Assembly: GCF_000166335.1 (NCBI RefSeq)
Contig: NC_014657.1
Coordinates: 984,501-1,048,500, forward strand
Direction of reading: 5' to 3'
DNA length: 64,000 nt
DNA from: Caldicellulosiruptor owensensis OL
GTDB lineage: Bacteria > Bacillota > Thermoanaerobacteria > Caldicellulosiruptorales > Caldicellulosiruptoraceae
Shown here: positions 9,109-17,172 of the stretch, one piece after another
Layout of the letters: every line of letters begins with the position of its first letter
Numbering within the stretch: position 1 is the first letter of the stretch
Position numbers and translations under genes: made by a program
The notes under the pieces: generated by a model
The model's input: the letters and a program-made list of their open reading frames with translations, nothing else
Told to the model about the DNA's origin: nothing
The model's database searches: none

Positions 9109-10188
9109 TTGGGCAAAAGAACAATAGTTCCGTTTGGTCCACAGCATCCTGTTTTGCCGGAACCTCTGCAGCTTAGGCTTGTTTTAGAGGACGAAAAAGT
9201 TGTTGAAGCGATACCTGCAATAGGTTATGTTCATAGAGGACTTGAAAAGCTTGCTGAGGAAAAGGATATAAATCAAAACATATATGTGGTTGAGAGAGTT
9301 TGTGGTATATGCAGTTTTCAGCAGGCTTTGGCTTATTGCCAGGGAATTGAAGAGCTAATGGGCATTGAAGTGCCCGACAGAGCAAAATACTTGAGAGTAA
9401 TTTGGGCAGAGCTTCACAGGCTTCACAGCCACCATTTGTGGCTTGGGCTATTGGCTGATGCTTTCGGGTTTGAGAGCCTTTTTATGCAGTGCTGGAGAAA
9501 TAGAGAGCTTGTGATGGACCTTATGGAAGCAACAGCAGGTTCAAGAGTTATAATTTCCACAAATATAATTGGTGGGGTTAGAAGAGATATAGACCTTGAT
9601 AAGCAAAAGTTTATTTTAAATAACCTTGCAAAATTGGAAGAGGAGCTAAAGAAAATAGAAGGTTCGTTTTTGAACGATTATACAGTCAAGAAAAGACTTG
9701 TAGGTGTAGGTGTTTTAACCAAGCAAGAAGCTTACGAGCTTGGCTGTGTAGGACCAATGGCAAGAGCAAGCGGTATAAAGATGGACCTGCGAACCCTTGG
9801 GTATGCAGCATATGGTGAACTTTACTTTGAACCTGTTGTGGAAAATGACGGGGACTGCTATGCAAGACTGAAAGTGAGACTTCGCGAGTGCTATCAGTCA
9901 ATTGACCTTATTCGTCAGGCTATATTTAAGATGCCAGAAGGTGAGATTTCAACGCCGGTTAAAGGATTTCCAAACGGTGAGGTTATTTCAAGGGTTGAAC
10001 AGCCACGAGGAGAAGATGTATATTATATAAAGGCAAACGGGACAAAGAACTTAGAAAGACTCAGAATCAGAACACCAACATTTGCAAATATTCCTGCGCT
10101 AATTAAAATGCTTCAGGGCGTGGATTTTGCAGATGTTCCGATGCTTGTTTTGACAATTGATCCATGTATTTCGTGTACCGAAAGGTAA
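9109..10188 (+). CDS. echE: Ech hydrogenase large subunit E ([NiFe] catalytic subunit)
   Basis: This catalytic subunit binds the [NiFe](CN)2CO centre and is homologous to NuoD. The L1 motif RVCGICS (Cys65, Cys68) and L2 motif DPCISCTER (Cys353, Cys356) supply the four nickel ligands. The protein stops three residues after the last Cys, so there is no C-terminal extension to be removed by a maturation endopeptidase; this is known for Ech- and CooH-type enzymes. Consistently, no hycI-like protease gene is present in the cluster. The start is TTG at 9109 with AAAGGAGAG upstream. At 359 residues it is the expected size. Confidence 0.95.
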   Translation: MGKRTIVPFGPQHPVLPEPLQLRLVLEDEKVVEAIPAIGYVHRGLEKLAEEKDINQNIYVVERVCGICSFQQALAYCQGIEELMGIEVPDRAKYLRVIWAELHRLHSHHLWLGLLADAFGFESLFMQCWRNRELVMDLMEATAGSRVIISTNIIGGVRRDIDLDKQKFILNNLAKLEEELKKIEGSFLNDYTVKKRLVGVGVLTKQEAYELGCVGPMARASGIKMDLRTLGYAAYGELYFEPVVENDGDCYARLKVRLRECYQSIDLIRQAIFKMPEGEISTPVKGFPNGEVISRVEQPRGEDVYYIKANGTKNLERLRIRTPTFANIPALIKMLQGVDFADVPMLVLTIDPCISCTER

Positions 10189-10217
10189 AAAAGTTTTTGT
10201 AAAAGAGGGATGGTAAA

Positions 10218-10598
10218 ATGTTTGGGATGCTTAGAAATGTTTTAGATAACCTGTTTTCAAAGCCTGCAACAAGGCTTTACCCGAAGGAAAAGAGGCCATT
10301 TTTTAAAGATACAAGAGGAAGCCTTGAAATAGAGATAGAGAAATGTATCTTTTGTGGTATTTGCCAGAGAAAATGTCCTTCAAATGCGATAGTAGTGGAT
10401 AGAAATTCAAGGACATGGCAGCTAAATCAGTACAAGTGCATCCTCTGCAATGTATGTGTTGAGTCCTGTCCTAAAAAGTGTTTAATTTCAAAAGAGCAAT
10501 TTAACGTTCCAACCACTTATAAAGAATTTTACATCAAAAAGCAGGAAGTAAAAGATGAGGTGCAGCCAAAGGCACAGGCTGCTGCAACTAAAGGTTAA
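10218..10598 (+). CDS. echF: Ech hydrogenase ferredoxin-like subunit F (NuoI-like)
   Basis: This electron-input subunit has two [4Fe-4S] clusters and is homologous to NuoI. Ligands are Cys43, 46, 49 and 53 (CIFCGICQRKCP) and Cys74, 77, 80 and 84 (CILCNVCVESCP). It likely takes electrons from reduced ferredoxin and passes them to EchC. The C-terminal 25 residues are Lys/Gln/Ala rich and look disordered. It follows echE by 29 nt and completes the echABCDEF set. Confidence 0.93.
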   Translation: MFGMLRNVLDNLFSKPATRLYPKEKRPFFKDTRGSLEIEIEKCIFCGICQRKCPSNAIVVDRNSRTWQLNQYKCILCNVCVESCPKKCLISKEQFNVPTTYKEFYIKKQEVKDEVQPKAQAAATKG

Positions 10599-10605
10599 AT
10601 AGGAG

Positions 10606-10626
10606 ACTTTGGCTAAAGCCCAAAGT
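10606..10626 (+). other. Small hairpin between echF and hypA
   Basis: ACTTTGGC and GCCCAAAGT flank a TAAA loop, giving an 8-bp stem with one bulged C. No U-tract follows, so it is not a classical terminator. It may mark RNA processing or set the relative level of structural and maturation genes; this is speculative. Confidence 0.4.
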
Positions 10627-10649
10627 ACAATAGGAAGGAAAATGATAAA

Positions 10650-10991
10650 ATGCATGAGTATTTTGTTACACAGCAGCTTGTAAAGATTGCAGAAGATGAA
10701 TTGAAAGATGTCAGTTTTAAAAGGGTGACAAGAATTAAAGTTGTAGTTGGGGAGCTTAGCGGAATTATTGACGAGTCGCTGAAATTTTATTTTGACATCC
10801 TAACAAAAGGAACAATCTTAGAAGGTGCAGAACTCAAAATAATTACTAAAAAGGCTCTTTTGTACTGTCAAAAATGCGGTGAATATTTTGAAAGAACAAA
10901 AGATTTTACCTGTCCAAAATGTTTGTCGTTAGGTAAACTTACTGAACATGGTAAGGAATTTTATATTGAGTCTATAGAGGTAGATGATTAA
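10650..10991 (+). CDS. hypA: Hydrogenase nickel incorporation protein HypA
   Basis: HypA helps insert nickel into the hydrogenase large subunit. The N-terminus MHEYF has the conserved His2 nickel ligand. A zinc ribbon is formed by Cys73, Cys76 (CQKC), Cys88 and Cys91 (CPKC). At 113 residues it is the normal size. GGAAGGAAAA lies just upstream of the ATG. It overlaps hypB by 8 nt. Its place directly behind echF indicates that it serves the Ech enzyme, the only hydrogenase visible here. Confidence 0.94.
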   Translation: MHEYFVTQQLVKIAEDELKDVSFKRVTRIKVVVGELSGIIDESLKFYFDILTKGTILEGAELKIITKKALLYCQKCGEYFERTKDFTCPKCLSLGKLTEHGKEFYIESIEVDD

Positions 10992-11655
10992 GATGGAGAT
11001 AAAGGTAATAAAAAATATTTTAGAGCGGAATCAAAACGCAGCCGACAATATAAGAAGGTTAGCAGATGAAAATAAATGGTATATTATGAATGTGATGGGG
11101 TCACCTGGTGCAGGTAAGACATCTTTCATTAAGTGCATGATAGAAAATCTTAAAGATACATTTAACATTGCAGTGATTGAAGGTGATGTTGCATCAACAA
11201 TTGATGCCGAGCAAATTGCAAGCTATGGAGTTAAAGTTTTGCAGATAAACACAGGTGGTGCTTGCCATTTAGTTGCAGACAGTATTGCAGAAGCAATAGA
11301 TACTCTTAACCTTTTACCCAAAACAGTAATCTTTGTTGAAAACATTGGCAATCTCATCTGTCCATCTTCGTTTGATTTGGGAGAAACCTTGAGAGTTGTT
11401 GTATCTTCTGCTGCAGAGGGTGATGACAAGCCATATAAATATCCTATAATGTTTGAAAAAGCTGATATTGTTGTTCTATCAAAGATTGATATAGTGGACG
11501 CCATTGGTTTTGATATGCAAAGATACAAAAAGGGTTTAGAAGCTATAAAAGACAAAGATTTAAAACTGTTTGAGGTATCGTTCAGGACAAAGGAAGGTGT
11601 GGAAGGTCTCATTGATTACTTTTATACTCTTTTAGATCCATATTTCAAAAAGTAG
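10984..11655 (+). CDS. hypB: Hydrogenase maturation GTPase HypB
   Basis: HypB is a SIMIBI-class GTPase that delivers nickel with HypA. The P-loop GSPGAGKT is at 39-46 and the GTPase-domain metal site is visible as GGACHL (Cys94, His95) with Cys126 in NLICPSSF. The N-terminal CxxCGC nickel site and the His-rich storage stretch found in some HypB proteins are both absent, so this is the minimal form. The start may be ATG 10984 or ATG 10993; the second gives a longer gap to the GAGG at 10977. Confidence 0.94.
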   Translation: MIKMEIKVIKNILERNQNAADNIRRLADENKWYIMNVMGSPGAGKTSFIKCMIENLKDTFNIAVIEGDVASTIDAEQIASYGVKVLQINTGGACHLVADSIAEAIDTLNLLPKTVIFVENIGNLICPSSFDLGETLRVVVSSAAEGDDKPYKYPIMFEKADIVVLSKIDIVDAIGFDMQRYKKGLEAIKDKDLKLFEVSFRTKEGVEGLIDYFYTLLDPYFKK

Positions 11656-11667
11656 GGGAAAATGCTT

Positions 11668-13935
11668 ATGAAAAGGTACAGATTTATATTCAAGGGGCTT
11701 GTGCAAGGGGTCGGTTTCCGACCCTTTATTTATAGTATTGCAAGAAAACTTGGACTTACCGGGTTCGTTAAGAATACTGGCGAAGGCGTTTTGGCAGAGT
11801 TTCAAGGGGATACAACTTCAGAGCAAATAACACAGTATATTATAGCCAATCTTCCTAAAAATGCTTATTTGGAAAAAATAGAGGTTTATGAGATTGAACG
11901 TGTAGAGAGTGAAAAAGGGTTTTGTATTGTTGCAAGTGAAAAAAATAGGATTTCAACAGTTCTGCCTTATGACTTAGGGATGTGTGAGGATTGTAGAAGA
12001 GAATTTTATGACAAATCTCACAGACACTATCACAATGTATTTATTAGCTGTACAAACTGCGGACCAAGGTACACAATTATTGAGACTTTACCGTATGATA
12101 GAGAAAATACATCTATGAAGCAATTTAAGTTTTGCAATGAATGCGAAAGGGAGTACTCTACTCCAAGCAATAGAAGATTCAATGCACAGTCAACAACCTG
12201 CCCAGTATGTGGACCAAGACTTTTTCTTTTTTCATTTGCTGAAAAAAAACATATCCATGGAGAGGCAATTGAACTTTTAGATTTTGTTTCTCAAAAAATT
12301 TTAGAGGGATATATAGTTGCAACAAAAGGAATAGGCGGCTTTCACTTGGTGTGTGATCCGTACAATGAAACTATAGTCAAAAGACTATTTGAAAGCAAAA
12401 GACGAGAAGGCAAGCCTTTAGCACTTGTTGCTCGGGACATTGAAGTAGTAAAAAAATATTGCCATGTCAATAAGATGGAAGAAGATATTTTTTCTTCTCC
12501 ACGATGTCCTATAATTCTTTTTGAAAAAAAGACTGAGCATTTTTCGCACGTGAATGGCAATCTTCACACCCTTGGTATAATGAGGGCCTACACCCCTATT
12601 TTGGACTATATCCTGAAAAAAACTGGCAGAGACTTTTTAATTGCAACCTCTGCCAACCTTTCAGGAATCCCAATGATTATTGACGAAGGCGAGGCTATTC
12701 AAAAACTTGAGGGTATCTGTGACTATGTGCTCTATCACAACAGGAAAATAGTTCGAAGGTGCGATGATAGTGTTGGGTTTGTTGTAAAAGATAAGTTTGT
12801 ACTGACAAGACCGGGAAGAGGTTTTGCTCCTCTGAGACTAAAACTTTCTTCAACACAATTTGTAGAGAAAAATATATTAGCGTTAGGAGGTCATGAAAAG
12901 GCTACAGTTGCTTTAAAAAAAGACGATGAGGTTATTGTAAGTCAATACCTGGGTGACCTTGACACAAAAGAGTATATAGACTTTTACAAGTCTGCGCTAA
13001 GTGACCTGCTTCTTCTTTACAACTTAGAATATGATTATATTGCCTGTGATTTGCACAAAAACTATTTTTCAACCGTCCTTGCCGAGGATATTGCCCTAAA
13101 AAATAGCAAAAAAATTGTGTATGTTCAGCATCATATAGCTCATGTATTTTCATGCATGCTTGAAAATAATTTAGATAGCTGTATAGGCTTTGCATTTGAC
13201 GGAACAGGCTTGGGATTGGATGGGAACATATGGGGAAGTGAAGGATTTCTAATTGATAAAAGCAATGTGAAAAGGGTATTTCATTTGAAATACTATCCTT
13301 TAGTGGGCGGAGAAAAATCTATAAAAGAACCTGTGAGACTGGCATACTATTTTGCATATGAAATTGATAAAAGCTTTGCAGAGGAATATTTTGCAAATTC
13401 TAATTTTCTTTCAAAAATTGTAAAGGCAGCAAGGTTACTGAATTACCCTCTTTGCTCAAGTTTTGGAAGGATATTTGATGTTGTTGGTGTGCTTTTAAGG
13501 TGTGGTGAGAAAAATAATTTTGAAGCACAGATTCCAATGGTTTTAGAAAGTATTGCTGATAAGACAGAAGAAGGGTTTTATGATTTTGTTATGAATTTTG
13601 AACATGAAATTGAAATAGATATTGTGTATATACTACAACAAATCATTAATGATATAAAAAGAAAGGCTGACAGAAGCTTGATTTCTGCGAAATTTCACAA
13701 CACCGTTGCAAAAATAGTTGTTGAAGTGGCAAAGAGGTTGAGAGAAAATTATAATAAAGACGTTGTAGTACTATCTGGTGGAGTATTCCAAAACAGACTT
13801 TTGCTTGAAAAGGCAGTGTCTATGCTTGAGAAAGAGCACTTTAAGGTGTATTTTAATTCTTTTTTCCCTATAAACGATGGGGGAATTTCAGCTGGACAAG
13901 TATATTATACAATCCAATTATTAAAAAATTGTTAA
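11668..13935 (+). CDS. hypF: Carbamoyltransferase HypF
   Basis: HypF uses carbamoyl phosphate and ATP to carbamoylate the C-terminal Cys of HypE, the first step in making the cyanide ligands. Domains in order: acylphosphatase (QGVGFRPF with the catalytic Arg), two zinc-finger pairs with eight Cys (CEDC, CTNC, CNEC, CPVC), a YrdC-like domain (roughly residues 200-385) and a Kae1-like domain at the C-terminus (HHIAHVFSCM, FDGTGLGLDG, SGGVFQNRLL). About 755 residues is full length. ATG 11668 is preferred over 11662 because the GGGG site is then 9-10 nt away. Confidence 0.95.
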   Translation: MKRYRFIFKGLVQGVGFRPFIYSIARKLGLTGFVKNTGEGVLAEFQGDTTSEQITQYIIANLPKNAYLEKIEVYEIERVESEKGFCIVASEKNRISTVLPYDLGMCEDCRREFYDKSHRHYHNVFISCTNCGPRYTIIETLPYDRENTSMKQFKFCNECEREYSTPSNRRFNAQSTTCPVCGPRLFLFSFAEKKHIHGEAIELLDFVSQKILEGYIVATKGIGGFHLVCDPYNETIVKRLFESKRREGKPLALVARDIEVVKKYCHVNKMEEDIFSSPRCPIILFEKKTEHFSHVNGNLHTLGIMRAYTPILDYILKKTGRDFLIATSANLSGIPMIIDEGEAIQKLEGICDYVLYHNRKIVRRCDDSVGFVVKDKFVLTRPGRGFAPLRLKLSSTQFVEKNILALGGHEKATVALKKDDEVIVSQYLGDLDTKEYIDFYKSALSDLLLLYNLEYDYIACDLHKNYFSTVLAEDIALKNSKKIVYVQHHIAHVFSCMLENNLDSCIGFAFDGTGLGLDGNIWGSEGFLIDKSNVKRVFHLKYYPLVGGEKSIKEPVRLAYYFAYEIDKSFAEEYFANSNFLSKIVKAARLLNYPLCSSFGRIFDVVGVLLRCGEKNNFEAQIPMVLESIADKTEEGFYDFVMNFEHEIEIDIVYILQQIINDIKRKADRSLISAKFHNTVAKIVVEVAKRLRENYNKDVVVLSGGVFQNRLLLEKAVSMLEKEHFKVYFNSFFPINDGGISAGQVYYTIQLLKNC

Positions 13936-13950
13936 GGGAGTTTTAAAAAT

Positions 13951-14178
13951 ATGTGTTTAGGCTATCCTGCAAAAGTGATTGAAGTTTTAGAAGGTGGCAA
14001 GAAAGCTATTGTTGACTATTTAGGTTTGAAGAAAACTGTAAATGTGTCTCTCATAAAAGAGCTTGCTGAGGGTGATTATTTACTTATTCACTCAGGAGTT
14101 GCAATTGAAAAAATAGATGAAAAAGAAGCCGAGGAAATAGAAAAACTTTTTGGTGAGGTAAGAAATGCAAACTCTTGA
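13951..14178 (+). CDS. hypC: Hydrogenase assembly chaperone HypC
   Basis: This small chaperone carries the Fe(CN)2CO unit together with HypD and hands it to the large subunit. The essential Cys2 is in the N-terminal MCLGYPAKV. At 75 residues it is the usual size. It overlaps hypD by 14 nt. With one hydrogenase in the window, a single HypC dedicated to EchE is expected. Confidence 0.94.
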   Translation: MCLGYPAKVIEVLEGGKKAIVDYLGLKKTVNVSLIKELAEGDYLLIHSGVAIEKIDEKEAEEIEKLFGEVRNANS

Positions 14179-15220
14179 AGCTGTAAATGCTATTGTTAAC
14201 ACAATAAAAAACAACATTGAAAAGATTGGCAGGCAGCTAAGAATAATTGAGGTGTGTGGCACCCATACTGTTTCAATTTACCGAAACGGTTTTCATACTC
14301 TTTTTAAAGGATATATAGATTTTATTTCAGGTCCTGGCTGCCCAGTTTGCGTAACTCATGAAGGGTATATAGATAATCTCATTGAGCTTGCAAAAATGAA
14401 CTATACTATCTACACTTTTGGAGACCTACTGAAAGTTCCAGGAAAGAATATGTCTTTAGCTGAGGCAAAAGCAGAAGGCGCCAAAATTAAAATTATGTAC
14501 TCACCGGTTGATGCTGTTGAGAATATCTCTGCAGATGAAGAAGCAATAATTGCTGCAGTGGGGTTTGAGACAACAGTTCCAGCCTTTGCTCTGAGCTTGG
14601 AAAAGGTATTGGAAAAGGATTTGAAGAATGTCAAGTTTGCATGTGAGCTCAAAACCATTGACCAGCCGCTAAAAGTTCTCTTAAAAGACCACATAAAAGT
14701 GGATGGACTTATCCTGCCAGGACATGTTGCAACAATCTTGGGTGTTGATGGATTTAAGTTTGTTGAGGAATTTAAGCTTCCTTCTGTTATATCTGGATTT
14801 GAAAAGTATGATATTCTGTTTTCTTTGCTAAGTTTAACACAAAGTATCTTAAATAATGATTTTACAGTAAAAAATGAATACAAGAGAGTTGTAAAAAAAG
14901 AGGGTAACACAGTTGCTAAAAGGTATATTGAGAGGTTTTTTGAAAGAACTGATGCGTATTTTAGAGGACTTGGCTTGATTGAGGGGGGTGGGTTGAGACT
15001 TAAAAGTGAGTATTCTGCTTTTTCAGTCCAGCTTAAATATGAATATGAAAGTTTATTTAATTCTGCTTGCAGATGTACAGATGTGCTCACAGGCAAATTA
15101 AAGCCCTTTGAATGTCCTCTTTTTGAAAAGGTGTGCACACCTCAGACACCAAAGGGTGCGTGTATGGTATCGCAAGAAGGTTCTTGCAATGCATACTTTA
15201 GATATGGGAAGTGGAAATGA
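14165..15220 (+). CDS. hypD: Hydrogenase maturation protein HypD
   Basis: HypD is the [4Fe-4S] scaffold on which Fe(CN)2CO is assembled with HypC. Conserved blocks seen are EVCGTHT (catalytic Cys region), SGPGCPVCVT, GFETTVPAFA and the C-terminal Cys-rich part with ligands in CRCTDVL, CPLFEKVC, GACMVS and GSCNAY. Its 351 residues match the family. It shares bases with hypC upstream and hypE downstream. Confidence 0.94.
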   Translation: MQTLEAVNAIVNTIKNNIEKIGRQLRIIEVCGTHTVSIYRNGFHTLFKGYIDFISGPGCPVCVTHEGYIDNLIELAKMNYTIYTFGDLLKVPGKNMSLAEAKAEGAKIKIMYSPVDAVENISADEEAIIAAVGFETTVPAFALSLEKVLEKDLKNVKFACELKTIDQPLKVLLKDHIKVDGLILPGHVATILGVDGFKFVEEFKLPSVISGFEKYDILFSLLSLTQSILNNDFTVKNEYKRVVKKEGNTVAKRYIERFFERTDAYFRGLGLIEGGGLRLKSEYSAFSVQLKYEYESLFNSACRCTDVLTGKLKPFECPLFEKVCTPQTPKGACMVSQEGSCNAYFRYGKWK

Positions 15221-16218
15221 TGAGGACTATTCGCAAGGAACATGGCAATGGAGGAAAACAGACATATGAGCTGATTGACGGCCTTTTCAAGCCAATATTT
15301 GGTTCTGAAATATTGAAAAGCGGTGATGATTCAACAGTATTTTCTTTAAAAGGTATGAAAGTGGGAATATCAACAGATTCATTTGTAGTAAAGCCATATT
15401 TTTTTAAAGGAGGAGATATTGGAAAGCTTTCGGTATGTGGGACAGTAAATGATTTAGCTGTTGCAGGACTTGAACCAAAATATATTACCATTTCTTTTGT
15501 AATCGAAGAAGGATTTTCAATGGATGATTTAGAGAAGATCACAAGATCAGCAAAGGAATATGCAGATTTAGCGAAGGTTGAGATTGTTGCAGGGGATACA
15601 AAGGTGGTAGAAAAAGGTGCGGCAGATGGAATATTTATAAATACAACCGGGTTGGGAATTGCAAAAGATGCCAAAAAAATGCCTTCGATTTCAAAGATAA
15701 AAAGTGGTCAAGTTGTGATTGTCAGTGGGGATATAGGAAGACACGGAGCGTGCATATATTCTCACAATGAAGACCTTGGGTTTGAAGACAGGATAGAATC
15801 CGATTGTGGGCTTTTGTTAGATGTAATTTCAGAGCTGATGCAAGAGGTAGATGTTGCGTACATGAAAGACCTTACAAGAGGTGGGCTTGCCACAGCTTTG
15901 AATGAGATTGTCCAAAAGTCTGGCTTTGATATAAAAGTTGAGGAAGAAAAGATACCTGTGGCAGATGAGGTAAAAGCTCTGTGCGATATTCTGGGGCTGG
16001 ATAGTTATTATCTTGCTTGTGAAGGTAGGTTTGTTGCGATTGTAAATAGGGATGAAAAAGAAAAAGCTATTGAGATTTTGAAAAAATACAATAAGTGTGC
16101 ATGTGATATTGGAACTGTAGAAGAGGGTATGGAAAAGAGAGTATATCTGTCAACCACCTTTGGCGGCATGAGAATTTTGGACATGCTTTATTATGAGATG
16201 TTACCAAGGATTTGCTAA
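15217..16218 (+). CDS. hypE: Hydrogenase maturation protein HypE
   Basis: HypE is an AIR-synthase-fold enzyme that dehydrates the carbamoyl group on its own C-terminal Cys to thiocyanate. The protein ends in LPRIC, so the acceptor Cys is the last residue, as the mechanism needs. N-terminal HGNGGKQT and SGDDST, and the later DLTRGGLATALNE, are family hallmarks. I place the start at the ATG overlapping the hypD stop (ATGA); a GTG 6 nt earlier is possible. It completes hypABFCDE. Confidence 0.95.
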   Translation: MMRTIRKEHGNGGKQTYELIDGLFKPIFGSEILKSGDDSTVFSLKGMKVGISTDSFVVKPYFFKGGDIGKLSVCGTVNDLAVAGLEPKYITISFVIEEGFSMDDLEKITRSAKEYADLAKVEIVAGDTKVVEKGAADGIFINTTGLGIAKDAKKMPSISKIKSGQVVIVSGDIGRHGACIYSHNEDLGFEDRIESDCGLLLDVISELMQEVDVAYMKDLTRGGLATALNEIVQKSGFDIKVEEEKIPVADEVKALCDILGLDSYYLACEGRFVAIVNRDEKEKAIEILKKYNKCACDIGTVEEGMEKRVYLSTTFGGMRILDMLYYEMLPRIC

Positions 16219-16257
16219 GAAGAATTTGTGACGGGGATGAGGGTGAAAGGAATGTGC

Positions 16258-16941
16258 ATGACGGTACCTTTGAGTTTTGTCAACAGGAAAACAAACATCT
16301 TTGTTGGGACGGCGGGAAGTGGCAAAAGTGAGATAGCTCTGAATGTTTCTTTAGAGCTTGGGGAGTTTTTCAACGTGAATTTAATCGATGCAGATGTAAT
16401 AAATTTTTATTATAACCTGAGAAGTATTAAGCATATTATTGCGAATAAAAATATAAATTTTATTTCCACACACTTTGATGACAAAAGCATAGACCTTCCG
16501 GTTCTTTCTGGCAGGGTTTTTGAAGTGCTGAGCAGTTCAAACGGAGTTAACATAATAGATGTTGGTGGCGATGAGCTTGGCAGTAGAGTTGTTGGCCAGT
16601 TCAAGGAGCTGCTTGACAAAAAAGGGTACAGTGTTTTTTATGTTGCCAACATATACAGGCCGTTCAATTCAAACGAGGAAGAGATCTTACAGAATATGCA
16701 AGAAATTGAAAGAATTCTGGGAATGAACATTACAGCTATTATAAATAATTCTCATCTTCTTTCAGAAACAAAGCCAGAAGATATTATAAGAAGCCTCAAA
16801 ATTATCCAAAACGTAGCTGACAAAAAAGATATTCCCTATATTCTTACTGTGGTAGAAGAAAATCTATTTGAAGAGGAGCTTTTAGAAGAAATAAAAAAAT
16901 ATTCTCTTGTATATGCCATTAAAAGGTATATAATAAGATAA
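16258..16941 (+). CDS. P-loop ATPase of unknown function linked to the 2-oxoacid oxidoreductase genes
   Basis: A nucleotide-binding protein of about 227 residues. A Walker A motif, GTAGSGKSE, lies near the N-terminus, followed by NLIDADVINFYYNLR and VNIIDVGGDELG, an arrangement resembling MinD/CobQ-like ATPases. The C-terminal half is predicted alpha/beta without further motifs I know. It starts 39 nt after hypE and ends 24 nt before the ferredoxin-like subunit, so it is co-transcribed with them. ATG 16258 is chosen because AAAGGA lies 6 nt upstream; starts at 16228 and 16252 are possible. A role in assembling or regulating the oxidoreductase is only a guess from position. Confidence 0.75.
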   Translation: MTVPLSFVNRKTNIFVGTAGSGKSEIALNVSLELGEFFNVNLIDADVINFYYNLRSIKHIIANKNINFISTHFDDKSIDLPVLSGRVFEVLSSSNGVNIIDVGGDELGSRVVGQFKELLDKKGYSVFYVANIYRPFNSNEEEILQNMQEIERILGMNITAIINNSHLLSETKPEDIIRSLKIIQNVADKKDIPYILTVVEENLFEEELLEEIKKYSLVYAIKRYIIR

Positions 16942-16965
16942 GAAGCCATTTTGGAGGTTGAAAAG

Positions 16966-17169
16966 TTGAAACTCAAAATCGAGTATGATAAGTGCAAAAG
17001 TTGTGGACTTTGTGTGGAAATCTGTCCCAAAAAAATCTTGTATATAGACAGGAGCAGAATAAACAAAAAAGGGTATAACCCTGTTGAAGTAAAAGACCAA
17101 AACTCATGTATTGGCTGTGGAAGCTGCTATAAGATTTGTCCTGATATAGTGTTTGAGGTAGGTGAGTAA
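16966..17169 (+). CDS. Ferredoxin-like delta subunit of 2-oxoacid:ferredoxin oxidoreductase
   Basis: A 67-residue two-cluster ferredoxin protein with CKSCGLCVEICP and CIGCGSCYKICP. It is the delta-type electron-transfer subunit of four-subunit VOR/KOR enzymes and passes electrons from the TPP site to free ferredoxin. The TTG at 16966 is chosen because GGAGG lies 8 nt before it; the longer frame from 16951 would place the ribosome site inside the gene. It is 3 nt from the alpha-subunit gene. Confidence 0.88.
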   Translation: MKLKIEYDKCKSCGLCVEICPKKILYIDRSRINKKGYNPVEVKDQNSCIGCGSCYKICPDIVFEVGE

Positions 17170-17172
17170 ACT

